From Prorocentrum cordatum (taxonomy: Eukaryota > Sar > Dinophyceae > Prorocentrales > Prorocentraceae), in assembly GCA_963575745.1 (NCBI GenBank), contig CAUYUJ010019618.1, forward strand, positions 111,322 through 175,321: DNA of 64,000 bases. The letters run 5' to 3'. The notes beneath the pieces are model-generated. The model saw nothing but the letters and a program-made list of their open reading frames with translations. It had not been told where the DNA came from and did not search any database. The position numbers and the translations under genes are program-made. Below are positions 51,368 to 63,299 of this stretch, piece after piece (position 1 is the first letter of the stretch; the number at the start of each line of letters is the position of its first letter).

Positions 51368-52240
51368 ATCAGCACCCACCCGGTTGGACCAACGGCCCAG
51401 GGCGGCTGGAATTTTCCTGCGCGCGTGCTACGCCGGTTGTGCCCTTCGGCAACGAATCCCAGCCGCGCTGGAATGCGCAAGTGCCTTGCACGGTGAGGGC
51501 CGCACGTGGACGCGTCGACTGACTGCTGGCCCATGTCCTACCACGCCGTGGAATCTCACAGGACAAGCGCACGATCAGATGAATTGTCCTCCCCAAAAGC
51601 CCCATCCACCGCATGAACTCGATGACACCGTGGGAAGGGAGCGGGAAAAGAGGACGAGGATGCAGCCCAAACTTCCGACATTCCGCTTGTTTCGCGACGC
51701 CGGCCCTGGGAGCCCTCGACCCCACTTCCAAGACCAGGTGCCGCCCCGGGCTTTTTGACACTACCAGGGCCCAGAACTGGCCACAGGCCGTCGGAAAGAA
51801 TCAAAAACCTGGGGCGCGCCATTTTTTCTGGGCCGCCCAAGGTTTGGAAAAGAAGAAGAAAGTGCCAACGTTGCGGCCCGCAGCAACATGAAACCGAAAC
51901 ACGGCGAAACATCTGTTTTACGCGTGGTCGCGAGCTGGACGCGTGTCACGAGCTTCGGGTCTATGATGCGAGTCAGCTGGGCCAGGCATGCGAGCGTGGT
52001 TCAGCCGTCTACGATCCGCCACTGCCCCGCCATGCAAACCTACATGCCAACAAATTTCGACGGCGGCACTGCGAACTCGCAGTGGCAATTCGCCGTCGGC
52101 CGATGGTGCACAAATGCTGCACAAAGGGTGGAACAAGGCCCAGACATCCACGGTCGGGTGCGACTGAATTTGGCCACCGTTAGGGGCGCAGACTCAGAAG
52201 GAGAAAAATCATGAACAGGCGAAGCGGGAGAGGGAGATGG
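51368..52240. other. No gene recognised
   Basis: Moderately GC-rich unique-looking sequence without recognisable coding or RNA features. Confidence 0.4.
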
Positions 52241-52244
52241 ATAC

Positions 52245-52296
52245 AACGAGAGAGAGCGAGAGAGACACGGACCGAGAAGCACATAGAGAGACAGAG

Positions 52297-52362
<66 letters not shown>

Positions 52363-52575
52363 AGATGGAGGAGAGAGAGAGAGAGAGAGAGAGAAAAGAA
52401 AAAAAAAGGCGATACACATAGAAAACACATCAAAAGGCGATGCACACCGATGCATCGGCGATGCATCGGCAATGCGTCGTCGACGTCGGCGATGCATTGG
52501 CGACGTAGGCGCGGATAGCATGGGGCTCCAGAGCAGACCACATCGCCTATGCATCGGCGAGGCGGGATGATCATT
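52245..52575. repeat. (GA)n tract followed by GATGCATCGGC palindromic repeats
   Basis: GA dinucleotides at about 52245-52402; then GGCGATGCATCGGC-type words at 52425-52560 in both orientations. Confidence 0.85.
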
Positions 52576-52734
52576 CGACCCCATTTGCTCGGATCGGACC
52601 CCATGGTGGGTGCATTGAGCTGCTTGCCTGAAATTGAATGAGTTATTTTCTACGGAAGCCTCTATGAGTCAAGATGTTGGCGGATGTCGTTGGCTGATGA
52701 GTTTGTTCAATGGAAGCCGATCTTAGTCATGGCA

Positions 52735-52990
52735 GATAGGAAACCGCATGAGAAACCCCATAGGAAACTCTATCGGGATCCCCGCGGGGATCCCCATGAG
52801 ACCCCTGCAGGAAACCCAATCGGAACCCACATAGAAAACCCGATCGGAACTCCCGTAGAAAAACCCATAGGGACCCCCATAGGAATCCCCATAGAAGCAC
52901 CCCATGGAAACCACATAGGAAACACCATGGGAAACCCGAGATGGATCTCCATAGAAAACCATGGGGAAGCCAATAGTAAACCATGGTAAG
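52735..52990. repeat. 12-bp minisatellite CCCATAGGAAAC
   Basis: About 20 degenerate units, with CCCATAGRAA the most stable part. Reads as a four-residue protein repeat in every frame. Confidence 0.85.
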
Positions 52991-53645
52991 CCCAACGCGA
53001 AGCCCAATACGAAACCCCGAATATACTCTGGAAGACTGGGGCGACGCGCCAGAGCCTGCGCAAACGACGCATGCAGGGGGAGCAGGGCGAAGGCTGCGTC
53101 TGGAGACAACCGACCCCTCGCAAAACGCTTGTAAACCTCGGCCGCTCATAGTTACGCGCGCACGAAAGGCGCGCAGGCAATCTTGGCCACCGGCTCGTGC
53201 ACTTTGCCAACCATCGGCGGCGGGGCTGGATTAATCCAGCCCCCCTGGATTCGTCCATGGCCCCTGCGCGAAGTCATCCAAGCACTGGGGGATCGCAATT
53301 GTGCGGCAATCAGTTCTTGTGCAAAAAAAACATCTGCGGCGGCCGACGACGAGGCCCCGCGAGGGGCAAACGCCAAACATGGGACCGCGGGGGCGACAAC
53401 CCACAGGGGCGCGCCCCCAGGCAACCCGAGGAGTCGCCTGGCGCCCCGCCAAGCGAAGCTGCACGGCGACACTAAACTCTGGCGTACTCGAGTTCAATCG
53501 ACAAACACGCGGGCACAGCAGAAGCGGCTCACGGCCACGTTTGGTGCACGGCACATCAACCAAGTGGAAAACGCAGAAAAGGAGTGCCCCCAAACAAAAA
53601 CTTCAAACCAGAGTTCCTCGAACGTTCCTCAAACGCTTTCGCTTA
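52991..53645. other. No gene recognised
   Basis: GC-rich; short inverted word AATCCAGCCCCCCTGGATT at about 53230. Nothing else supported. Confidence 0.4.
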
Positions 53646-53829
53646 CTCCAGATTCCGTAATAAAGGGAAGGGGGGTCTCATTTCGGGGGGGGGGTCTCTT
53701 CCAGGCTATCTTGGAGGGCCTGGGGGGGTCTGGGGACGATGTCTTGGAGGGTTCTCCCACGGGGGGGTTCCTAAAACTTCTCGCCTGGGAGGGTTGAGAC
53801 CCCCTCCCTTTTTATTACGAAATCTGGAA
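53646..53829 (+). mobile_element. Stowaway-like MITE, copy 1
   Basis: 184 bp. TA precedes CTCCAGATTCCGTAATAAAG; the right end TTTTTATTACGAAATCTGG is its inverse but the outer bases have mutated (AA instead of GTA). Interior GGCTATCTTGGAGGGCC is shared with copy 2 in opposite orientation. Confidence 0.75.
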
Positions 53830-53970
53830 CAGCTGCTTCCCTCTCGACGGCCCCTGCGCCGACTCTCGACCAGGCGCTCGGCGTCGGCTCGGCGGCTCGC
53901 CGAGGCGCGCAGGGGCCCGCCGCCGCCGAGGAAACAGAAGGTGCTGCCTGGGGAGACATACTGCACTGTA

Positions 53971-54151
53971 CTCCAGATCTCGTAATAAAAGAGAGGGGGC
54001 CTGGACCCTCCAAGACAAGCCATTTCAGACCCCCCCCCCGGTGGGAGAACCCTCCAAAACATGGTCCCCAGACCCCCTTGGCCCTCCGAGATAGCCTGGA
54101 AGAGACCCCCCCCGAAAGGAGACCCCCCTCCCTCTATTACGAAATCTGGAG
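53971..54151 (-). mobile_element. Stowaway-like MITE, copy 2
   Basis: 181 bp with TA on both sides (53969-53970 and 54152-54153). Termini CTCCAGATCTCGTAATA and, inverted, CTCCAGATTTCGTAATA. Inverted relative to copy 1. No coding capacity. TA duplication and CTCC start fit Tc1/mariner-type MITEs. Confidence 0.82.
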
Positions 54152-54199
54152 TACCTTCTGGAGCGAAGTACAGCACTGCACACTCGTAGTGCCACTGTG

Positions 54200-56980
54200 C
54201 AGGCGTACCTGCCGGTTGCTTGCAGGCAACCGGCAAGTGCGCTCGGCCGGCCGCCAAGACGCCAGAAGGGGCGCAGGGCGCGCGCGGCAACCCCGGCGAC
54301 TGGCGTCCGACCATCCGCCCACAGCAGAATTCCGCCCGTGAAAGGGCGCGCAAGGGCGTCTGCCAGTGGCCCAGGGCCACCCCCGGAAACATAGAAGCCG
54401 AACGACGCATGCAAGCGGCAGCGGGCGGGCCGCGGGGCGGGCCGCGAAGGCGGGCCGCGAAGGCGGTCGCGCGCGGGCCGCGCGGCGGGCCGCCCGCGCG
54501 CCCCGCGGCAAGCCTCGATCGGGGCGGCGGAGGCCCTCGCGAGCCGCTGGCTCCTCCTTGCAGCGCCCCAGCTCCGTGAAGAACAGCAGAAATCGTGGTG
54601 CTGGTTCTCCGCGGGCTGGCAGCCGGGCGCGGCAGCTCCGAAATGCCTCCCGGAAGCGCCCCAGCCCCTCGTAAAACTGGGCGTCGTGGCAGTGGTCTTG
54701 CGTGGACCGGCGGCCAGGCGCAGCAGCTCCTCCTAGAAACATCCCTGCCCCGTGAAGAACGGGGCGTCGCGGCAGGAGGTGGTGCGCGCGCTGGCGGGCG
54801 CGCGAAATCCACCCTAGAGACATCCCGACCCTGCGTAAAACATTGCGTCGTGGTAGCTGTTCTTCCTCCGCGGAACCACGGGGCGTCACGGTAATGGTTT
54901 TGCGTGGACTGGCTCCCCGCCGAAGCGCCTCCTGGAACCTGTGGAAAATGAGCGTTCTCGCATTCGGCGTTTCGACGTCGGGCTGAGGGGGGAGGGAAGG
55001 GGTCTGGCCCCTGACCTCTCTGATCAATGCGACTGCGCGTAACGGTGCGCCCCATGGGGGAGAGGCCCCGCCCGCCCGAAACAGGCGCCCACAACGCCTG
55101 GGATCTACTCCGCGGGGAGGGGGTGGGGGCGAGGGCCCGCGCCGATCGGCAAAACAACGAATGAGAAAACGACGACAAGATGGGGCGTCGTGGCAGCGCG
55201 TTCGCATGGAAAGGCGGCCAGGCAAAGCTCATCCCAGGGGCGCTCCAGCCCGAGGGAAAAAAAGGGTCGCGGCAACGTCTCGCAGGGACAAGCTGGCCGG
55301 CAAAGTCCCTCCCAGGAGCGCCCCGGCCCCGCGAAAAGCGCGCCGGCGCGATCGTGGTTTTCCACGGACAGGCGGCCAGGCGAAGTTCCAGGGGCGCCCT
55401 GGCCCCGCGAAGAGCGGGGCGTCGCGGCATTAGTTGCTCATGGGCAACGGCGGCGGCAATGGGCGGCGCAAAAGGAGACGCGGCCCGAAGGCCCACGATT
55501 TCCAAGGAGGGGCCAACGCAAATATGCAGAGCAGCCCCCATCGGGGTCGTTGCAGCTCGTGGCCCAAGCATCTCCTCGGGGTCGTCGGCAGCGCGGGGCA
55601 GCCCCCCTCGGGGCAGCCGCGCCACGCCCGGCTTGGCGCGGAATACTCTGGAATGCCCTGGGGCATTCCGTCTGGCCCCTCCCGCGGGCGGCGCCCGCAG
55701 AGAGGGCGCGGCCAAGGGCTCGCCTGGAAACGACCACGCAACAGAGGAACCTCCTCCCGCAGAGTTGCTGCGGCACGTGGACCGAGCGCCGCGCGAGCTC
55801 CGCGGGGCAGCGTGGCCCAGCGCAGAGTCCTGCTGGGAGCGCTCCGGCGCGCCCCGCCAGGCCGCGCTGCGACGCGAGCGGCGCTTGCTCGGAGAACGGG
55901 GCCAAGGTTTAGCCTTGAGACAACCGAGCATTTCGCAAATGCAGAGCTTCCACGATGCCTGCCGCGAGCACCGCGAAACGCGCCCCGCAGGCGCGCGCGC
56001 GGCGCGCCCGAGCGGCACCGCGCAGGGCCGAGAGAGAGATCGACGCAGAGCAACCGCGAAACGGCGCCGCAGCCCGAGTGGCGGGCCGACAAAGTTCCTC
56101 CTAAGATCACCCCAGCCCTGTGAAAAGCGTGATCGCGGCTTCCCACGGACGGGCGGCCAGGCGAAATTGTGGGGGCGCCCCAGCCCCGTGAACAACGAGG
56201 CGTCGCGGCGCCCATTGCGCATGGGCGACGGCGACGACAATGGGTGGCGCAAAGAGACGCGGCCCGAAGGCCCGCGTTTTCCCAGGAAGAGCCAACGCAC
56301 GCATGCAGAGCAGCCCCCCGCGGGGTCGCTGCAGCACGTGGCCCTAGCATCACGCAGCGCGCCCCGCAAAGGCAGCACCCGACGGGGCAGCCGCGCCGCG
56401 CCCCGCCCAGCGCGAAGCACTCTAGAATGCTCTGGGGCACTCCGCACGGCCCCTCCCGCAGGCGGCGCCTGCAGAGAGGGCGCGGCCAAGGTTGTTTTTG
56501 GAAACAACCGACCCCCCGCAAAACCCTATGCGAACGCATCGCAGAAACCTCCACCCGCAGGGCTGCCGCGGCGCGTGGACCGAGCACCGCGCGCGCGCTC
56601 CGCAGGGCAGCCCCCCTGGGGGATGTCGCGGCACGCGCGGCCCAGCGCAGAGTCCCGCGGAGCACTCTGAAGTGCCCCGTTTGGCCACATGGCGACGCAA
56701 GCGGCGCTTGCGAGGAGACCAGGGCCAAGGTTGTGCATGGAGACCACGGAGCACGTCGCAAATGCATGGCTTCTACGATACGTACCTGCCACGAGCACCG
56801 TGAAACGCACCCCGTAGGAACGCGCGCGGCACGCCCGAGCGGCGCCGGGGGGCGGCATGAGGGGGATGAGGGCTTTGAAACGGCGCTGCAGCCCGGCGGC
56901 GGCCAGGAATCGCAGAGCAACCGCGAAACGGCGCTGCAGCCCACGCGGGCCAGGAGAGTGCGTCAGGCGCAACGAAGCTG
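54200..56980. repeat. Diverged GC-rich repeats with a 780-bp tandem duplication
   Basis: 54590-56220 carries recurrent GCCCCGTGAAGAACGGGGCG-type words. A larger unit starting GAGACGCGGCCCGAAGGCCC at 55475 recurs at 56254 (offset 779) through about 56960. A minus-strand frame of over 900 codons spans it, but its Ala/Arg/Pro content follows the repeats and I do not call it a gene. Confidence 0.7.
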
Positions 56981-57059
56981 AGGGCGCCGCGCTGCAAAAA
57001 CAGCACGAGGGGGGCACGGGAGCGCACGGGGAGAGCGCGAGGGGGCAGCAGAGGGCACG

Positions 57060-57400
57060 ATAAGGGGGCGCCATGGGGGCAGCAGGAGGCGCGACGGGGA
57101 CGCGAGGGGGGCAGCAGGGGGGCGCGAGGGGGGAGCAGGGGGCACGGGGGGGGGGCACGAGGGGGGCGCGAAGGGACAGCAGGGGGGGCGCGAGGGGGCG
57201 GCGGGGGACGCGAGGGGGACAGCATGGGGACACGAGAGGGACACGATGGGGACAGGAAGGGACGCGAGGGGGCACGAGGGAGGCAGCAGGGGACACGAGG
57301 GGGGCGAGCGAGCTGGGCCTTGGAGCACGAGGGGGCGCGAGGAGACGCGAGGGGGACACGAGGGGGGCGAGCGAGCTGGGCCTCGGAGAGCCCCGCGGGC
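57060..57400. repeat. G-rich minisatellite (CGAGGGGGRCA-type)
   Basis: Irregular units of CACGAGGGGGG with a duplicated GGCGAGCGAGCTGGGCC (57302 and 57366). Confidence 0.85.
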
Positions 57401-57524
57401 CGATGAGGTAGGGGTCTGGAGAGGGCGCGCTTCTCTAAAATCTCACAAACAACTGTTCAATACAACCCAACGGTCAAACAAATGATACCGGAGAAAACCC
57501 CCAATCAGATGTTTGTTAGAAGGC

Positions 57525-57895
57525 TATAGGGCTATGGGGCTATAGAGCTATAGGGCTGCAGGGCTATAGGGCAATAAGGCTATGGGGCTATAGGGCTATA
57601 GGACTTTAGGGCAATTGGGCAATAGGGCTATAGGGCTATAGGGCTATAAGGCTATAGGGCTATTAGGGCTATAGGGCTATTGGGCTATGCGGGGTATAGG
57701 GCTATTAGGGCTATAGGGCTATAGGGCTATAGGGCTATAGGGCTTTAGGACTATAAGGCTATGAGGCTATTAGGGCTCTAGGGCTCGAGGGCTACAGGGC
57801 ACCTGGGCACCGGGGCACCCGGGCACGCCCGGGCACCTGGGCACCCGGGCACCCGGGCACCCAGGCACCCCCGGGCACCCGGGCACCCGGGCGTG
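57525..57895. repeat. GGGCTATAGG minisatellite then GGGCACCC repeats
   Basis: 57525-57780 is built of GCTATAGGG units with AT variants; 57790-57895 of GGGCACCCG units. Confidence 0.92.
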
Positions 57896-58750
57896 CAGCG
57901 AAAATCGGCGGCAAACCTAACCTAACCATATGAATCCGCTAGGGCCCCCACAGAGGCAAGCTCTGATTGGACAACGTCAGCCCTTGGCGGTGCGAAGTAC
58001 TGAGGTCGGGAGGGGGTGGCCCTTCGCGGCATCAGCGGTAAGCTGGCCAGCGAATGGGTCTCCTTCTTCAGCAATGGCCGAGACGGCACCGCGGCCCGCG
58101 GCGCCATTGATGGAGCACTGCCTGACTCTGCAGCCACATGTCGCCCAGCCGCCGCTCGGCGGTTAGACGCCCTTCTAGATATCCTGAAACTTGCGGGCAC
58201 GCTGCTGGTTATCACAGAGACCCGCGTCGATCCTTCTGCAGCTCCGACAACGCGAAGCACCATGGCAACTTCCGCTCGGGCGCTGCTCTGGCAAGGACCG
58301 CACAGCTTGGGCTGGCAGCCGAGGCGATGCCCACAGCTCGGGCCAGCCGCGGGTTCTTCTGGAAGCGACAGGCACCGTCCGTTGCCACATCCATCCGCCT
58401 GCGCCGAGCCTCCCCAATGATGTAGTCGACCTGCTCTTCTGCAGGGTCGCCATGAGATTGTGGGGGAAATTCGGGCAGCCCACTTCTCTGACCATGTCGT
58501 TGCAGAGGTCGTTGTGCCCCTGGTCGAGGTAAGGGGGGCCACGGTGTCGCGTGGACGGGGGGCAGGAGTCAGGCACGTCATCTTGGGTTGGGCCTGAGGG
58601 AGGAAGAGAAACGCTTCGCACTCCACAACCCAACACGGACATTTCCACAGTAAATGTCTTGTGGCCCCTGGTCACCACCGTAGTGTTTGCATTTGGCTGA
58701 TGGGTCCTCTGAGATGTTGGCGCTCAGCGGCCGCTGTTGCGTCTGGTCGC
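57896..58750. other. No gene supported
   Basis: Minus-strand frames here contain protein-like stretches (VDYIIGEARRRRMDVATDG near 58400) but no conserved motif that I can name. Confidence 0.35.
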
Positions 58751-58756
58751 TTGGTT

Positions 58757-58760
58757 GTTG

Positions 58761-58826
<66 letters not shown>

Positions 58827-58878
58827 GTGATGGTGATGGTGATGGTGATGGTGATGATGGTGAAGATGATGATGCTGG

Positions 58879-58946
<68 letters not shown>

Positions 58947-58975
58947 TTGATGATGATGGTGGTCGGGGTGGTGGT
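58757..58975. repeat. (GAT)n microsatellite
   Basis: GAT/GGT trinucleotides, about 215 bp. Confidence 0.96.
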
Positions 58976-60060
58976 GATGAGTACGATGGTGGTGATGACG
59001 GTGAGGATGATGAGGGGGATGATGACGATGGTGATGCTGCGGATGAGGACAAAGATGCGGTTCCTTCGGCTGCAAGGCGCCCAATCAACCGAGAAGCGCC
59101 GGCTCGGCAGAGCGATGCGCAGTCGCGGCGGCCCTTCGACCGCGGCCAAGTCTGCCCTCGTCGCATCCGCTCGGCACGCCCTTCCGGCGCAGATTGGCTC
59201 CTGCTCTTCAGGCGGCGTTCTACGACAGCCGCGAGCTGCGTCGGGCCACTTCGCCCGCTGGCCACGGCGCCCCGCAGGGGTGCCCGAATCCGAAAGTCCA
59301 GCTGGTCACGCGGCGGAGCGCGCGGAGCTGCTCCTCGTCGAGGCCGTGGCCGATAAAGAAAGAAAGAAAAAGAGAGAGCGAGAGAGAGGCGAGCATCAGG
59401 CCAGGTAGCGTGGTCAGTGCAGCGTGGATCGGGCCGATGTGGCTGCATACCTTTGTTGCAACACGCGTTTGGAAGTGCTGCCCCCCACCAGGCCGCATCC
59501 GATCTGACGCTCGACATCAACACGGCCGCTATGAAACAACTCTCGAACAAAACGGTGCCAGAAACGTAATCACGATTGTAATGTGAAGGCTTGATGGCAC
59601 TGCAATCACCCATCAATGTTGACAGACTCGCGCAATTCTATCATCGCTGTCGTTGCTCAAACCAACTTGACTAACCATGCCTGCTAGATAATTAGCCGGC
59701 CCAGCGGGCAAGAGGCGTGCTATGATTTCGGGCAAAAGCTTTAGAACAATTTCACGTCGCGTGCGCGGAGCCGCCCTGGGGGTCCCTGGGCGACGAGTAC
59801 CCCAGCAAGGCCCCCCCCAGGATGCCCGAACTCCCTGGAGGTCCCCAAGAGGCCCCCGGAAGCGCAAGAGATCCCCCCAAGAGGCCCCCAAGAGGTTCCT
59901 AGAGATCCCGAAAACAGCGCCAAGAGGCCGCAGAGAGGCCCCACAAGAGACCCCACACGGTCTCCCAAAGAGGTGTCCCGTCCACGACCCAGCTTGGCCC
60001 CAAGAGTTCCCCCAGGAGCCATCGCGAGGCCTCATCCTCGTCCACCCATTTTCCTTCTCT
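58976..60060. other. Intergenic; CCCCAAGAGGCC repeats at 59770-59980
   Basis: No gene recognised. The 12-bp-type CCCCAAGAGGCC words form an irregular minisatellite. Confidence 0.5.
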
Positions 60061-60445
60061 TTTTCCTCCTCCTCCTCCTGCTCCGCCTCCTCGTCCTCCT
60101 GCACCTACTCCTCCCCCTCCTCCTCCTCCTCCTCCTCCTCCTCCTTCTCCCTCCTCCTCTCCGCCTCCTCCTGCTCCTGCTCCTGCTCCTGCTCCTCCCC
60201 CTCCTCCTCCTCCTCCTCCTCCTCCTCCTGCACCTGCTCCTGCTCCCTCCTCCTCCTCCTCCTCCTCCTCATCCTCCCCTCCTCCTCCTCCTCCTCCTCG
60301 CCTCTCCCCCTCCTCCTCCTCCTCTCCTCTCATCCTCCTCCTCCTCCTCCTCCTCCTCCTCCTCCTCCTGCTCCTGCACCTGCTCCTGCTCCTCCTTCTC
60401 CTCCTCCTCCTCCTCCTCCTCCTCCTCCTCCTCCTCCTCCTCCTC
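60061..60445. repeat. (TCC)n microsatellite
   Basis: TCC with TGC and CTC variants for about 385 bp. Confidence 0.96.
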
Positions 60446-60489
60446 GCTCGCCACGAGCAAACCAGCATAGAACACCAGTGACATGAGAT

Positions 60490-61480
60490 GGGCCGGCGGA
60501 ATGAGCGAAGGGATTAAATTCGGCGGCCCCCCTGCGGTCCCTCGTCGTGTTAGCCTTCGAGACACGATGATGAGATGGATGATGATGGAAGAGGAGGAGA
60601 AGCGTGCATAAGGCATGGTTAGGGGGGGTCGCGGATTCCGCTGGTCGATTCTCCTGGGAGACGTACAAATACGTGTGATCGGCGCCTCCAGGGCCCCCAA
60701 CGCCTCGATTCCGCACACCCCTCACGCGCTTCCTGCGCACCTTGGCCTCTGAGACACATGAGACACAAAGAAATCGGATAACAATAACAATTCTCCTGGG
60801 AGCCTCAATTGGGCACACCCCTCAGGCACTTCGTGCGCCATAGGGGGCTCGGCTGGCCACAAAGACTGCTACTTGGGGCCTCAGTTTGAAACACCCCTCG
60901 CGCATTTCGTGACCCAGGGACCTCCAGGGGCGATCCGCTGGCCCTCAAGACGACTGAAGTGAGCCTCAATTCGGCACACTCCTCGCGCACTTCGTGCCTC
61001 CTGGGCTCCCAGGGGCCGCGGCTGACCCCTCAGACGGTTCAGGGGAGCGCCGATTCGGCACACCCCTCACGCACTTCGTGGCTCACGTACCTCCGAGGAC
61101 CCTCTGACGGCTCCGAAAACCGCCTGCCTACCCAGAGCGACGCCAAGATGGCCCTGAGAAGAATTGCAAAGGGTGGTACCGATCCTTGTCGAAGCCGTAC
61201 CCCGAGCACCCACTGATTGAAATATCTGCGTGCGTGTTTCCCTCCGGGGGCCCGTCGTGACTTCCGCTCTGCGGACTCAATTTGGCAGGCCCCATACGGG
61301 CCCTAGCCGTGTTAGGCGTCGAGGGTGGATAATGAGATGATGATGGCATGGAGGCTGATGAGAAGCATGCGTAAGGTATGCAAAAAGGGGCTTCGCGGTT
61401 CCGCTGGTCGATTCTCCTGGGAGGCGTAAAAAGCACAAGTGAAACGAGCACCGATGGCCTCGAATGGCCGCTCCGTTCGG
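60490..61480. repeat. Dispersed repeat R, copies 1 and 2, with 84-bp tandem units between
   Basis: Shared order in both copies (about 60500-60690 and 61215-61475): GTGTTAG and a GAG motif, GATGATG stretch, GCATAAGG or GCGTAAGGTATG, then CCGCTGGTCGATTCTCCTGG. Between them TCAATTCGGCACACCCCTCG recurs near 60714, 60814, 60891, 60975 and 61059 (mean about 85 bp). Confidence 0.8.
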
Positions 61481-61585
61481 GGAGATCCTCGACGCATCGG
61501 CTGCGGAAAGGGGCTCTGCCTTCAAAAACTGCCGTTTTGCTAGGGACATCCTCGACAACTCGGCTTCTGAGGGGAGTCTGAATTT
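61464..61585 (+). repeat. Relatives of the 75-bp repeat, plus orientation
   Basis: GGGGAGATCCTCGACGC (61480) and TTTTGCTAGGGACATCCTCG (61532) match the reverse complement of the core at 2824-3140. The plus strand reads RFARDILDNSASEG, as the minus strand does at 3033-3347. Confidence 0.65.
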
Positions 61586-61589
61586 CAAC

Positions 61590-61592
61590 AAC

Positions 61593-61651
<59 letters not shown>

Positions 61652-61654
61652 GCC

Positions 61655-61712
<58 letters not shown>

Positions 61713-61713
61713 G

Positions 61714-61778
<65 letters not shown>
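61590..61778. repeat. (CAA)n microsatellite
   Basis: About 190 bp of CAA with two interruptions; reads as poly-Gln on plus, poly-Val on minus. Confidence 0.97.
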
Positions 61779-61779
<1 letters not shown>

Positions 61780-62204
61780 CACTTTACCCGAACGCTCAGT
61801 GTTCTCACCAGTGCCAGGGTTTTCATGCGACGCCAGCCAATACCCCCACTTTGTGGGGGGCAGTGCAAGCTCTACCAAATATCCCCACGACTCTTCGCCA
61901 CCACCCGCACCCAGCTTCCCGCCCTATGACGTTCGGACACTTCACTTCGTGGCCTGCGGACGACCGTGGCTACTACACTGGCGTGGAGTACACACCCACA
62001 GAAGTTGTTAAGCCTACGTTCGTACACCCACAGAATTTGTTAAGCCTTGTTAACCCACAGAAGTTGTTAAGCCTTCCACAGAACATCTGTTGCATATGAT
62101 GCATATGGTACATGATACACATGATACACCTGATACGTACTCACAAGATAGTTGATCACATCTTTAGGGCAAATTCCTGAGGGATGTGGAATACACAAGA
62201 GAGA

Positions 62205-62435
62205 GAGGATATGGTTGCCCCGATGGTTGTCTCGATGGTTGTCCCGATGGTTGTCCTGATGGTTGTGGTTGTCCCGATCGTTGTCCCGATGATTGTCCCG
62301 ATGGTTGTCCTGATGGTTGTGCTTGTCCCGATTGTTGTCCCGATGACTGTCCCGATGATTGTCCCGATGGTTGTCCCGATGGTTGTTCCGATGGTGGTCC
62401 CGATGGTTGTCCCGATGGTTGTCAGCGATGCCGGA
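62205..62435. repeat. 12-bp minisatellite GTCCCGATGGTT
   Basis: About 19 units, followed by a short (GGA)n at 62455-62478. Confidence 0.94.
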
Positions 62436-62478
62436 TCCTCACGCCCCCCGCCGGAGGAGGAGGAGGAGGAGGAGGAGG

Positions 62479-63117
62479 ACAAGGAGGAAAGTCGTGCATG
62501 TGAAGCCTACGCTCGTACGTGCGATTCGTGTGATTTTATGATGCGCGGTGCTAATATTCTTAAGAAGCCCAATGGTTTTTGGAGATTTCGGCGTGCGCGC
62601 GCAAAAAACGAATGTGTCCCGCATGGTATTATTTGACAGGGATGATGGCCCTGGCAGGTGCGCAACCGTTGTCGCAGAAGTTCGAAAAAGTTGCTCGCAA
62701 AAGCCCGTTTGACAGAAATGTTTAAAAAGTGTTGGGTTTCCTACGAATCCGCAAGAGCGCGCGGGATGAGATTTTGTCAATTTTTTGTTGAAAAACCATT
62801 GGCTTTTTGATGTTTTTATGTTAAAATCGCTGCGAACACTAAGGTTTTGGAAGGATTTCGTCTTGCGCGCGCGAATGTCCACTTTACCTTATTTTTTGCA
62901 AGGGATTCTTGAAATTTGATTATATTAGAACAAGAAATGTCATTTTCTATTGTTTTTTGCAAGGGAAAGCGGATTACACCAAAACAACCGGATCCTGTAC
63001 ACACCCTCTTTTCTGAGGCTTCCTCACGAAAATGATGAAAATGTAGCTGCGGCCTAGGCGGCGCAGGGGGGGCGCGCACCAGGGGGCCCAACAATAATTA
63101 TTCTTTAGAATAAATAA
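62479..63117. other. AT-rich intergenic, short dispersed repeats
   Basis: GATTTCGGCGTGCGCGCGCA (62586) and GATTTCGTCTTGCGCGCGCG (62855) are related, as are TTTTTTGCAAGGGATTC (62892) and TTTTTTGCAAGGGAAAG (62953). No gene. Confidence 0.5.
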
Positions 63118-63132
63118 TGTTCAACAACAACA

Positions 63133-63163
<31 letters not shown>

Positions 63164-63175
63164 CAACAACAAGCT
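63118..63175. repeat. (CAA)n/(CAG)n tract
   Basis: CAACAACAACAGCAGCAG followed by more CAA. Confidence 0.95.
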
Positions 63176-63299
63176 TCGCGAGGGAAATCCCCGACAATCT
63201 GCCTCGGAGGGCGCTGCGCCGTCCGACACACCGCGGCGCATCCGCATGGCCCCGTGAAAACATGGCAGCGACGGGTGCCGGCCCCCGCCTCGAGGCAGC

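Noticed and set aside
53706-56507. Minus-strand frame of 933 codons
   Set aside because: Crosses a MITE and a 780-bp duplication; composition follows the repeats and no domain is visible.
57914-57927. CCTAACCTAACC as telomere-type repeat
   Set aside because: Two units only, and dinoflagellate telomeres are TTTAGGG-type.
58175-58678. Endonuclease-like fragment on the minus strand
   Set aside because: VDYIIGEAR is suggestive but no catalytic motif or neighbouring LINE domain supports it.
61464-62099. Plus-strand frame with a long poly-Gln run
   Set aside because: Made of a dispersed-repeat fragment plus a CAA microsatellite; nothing after it looks coding.
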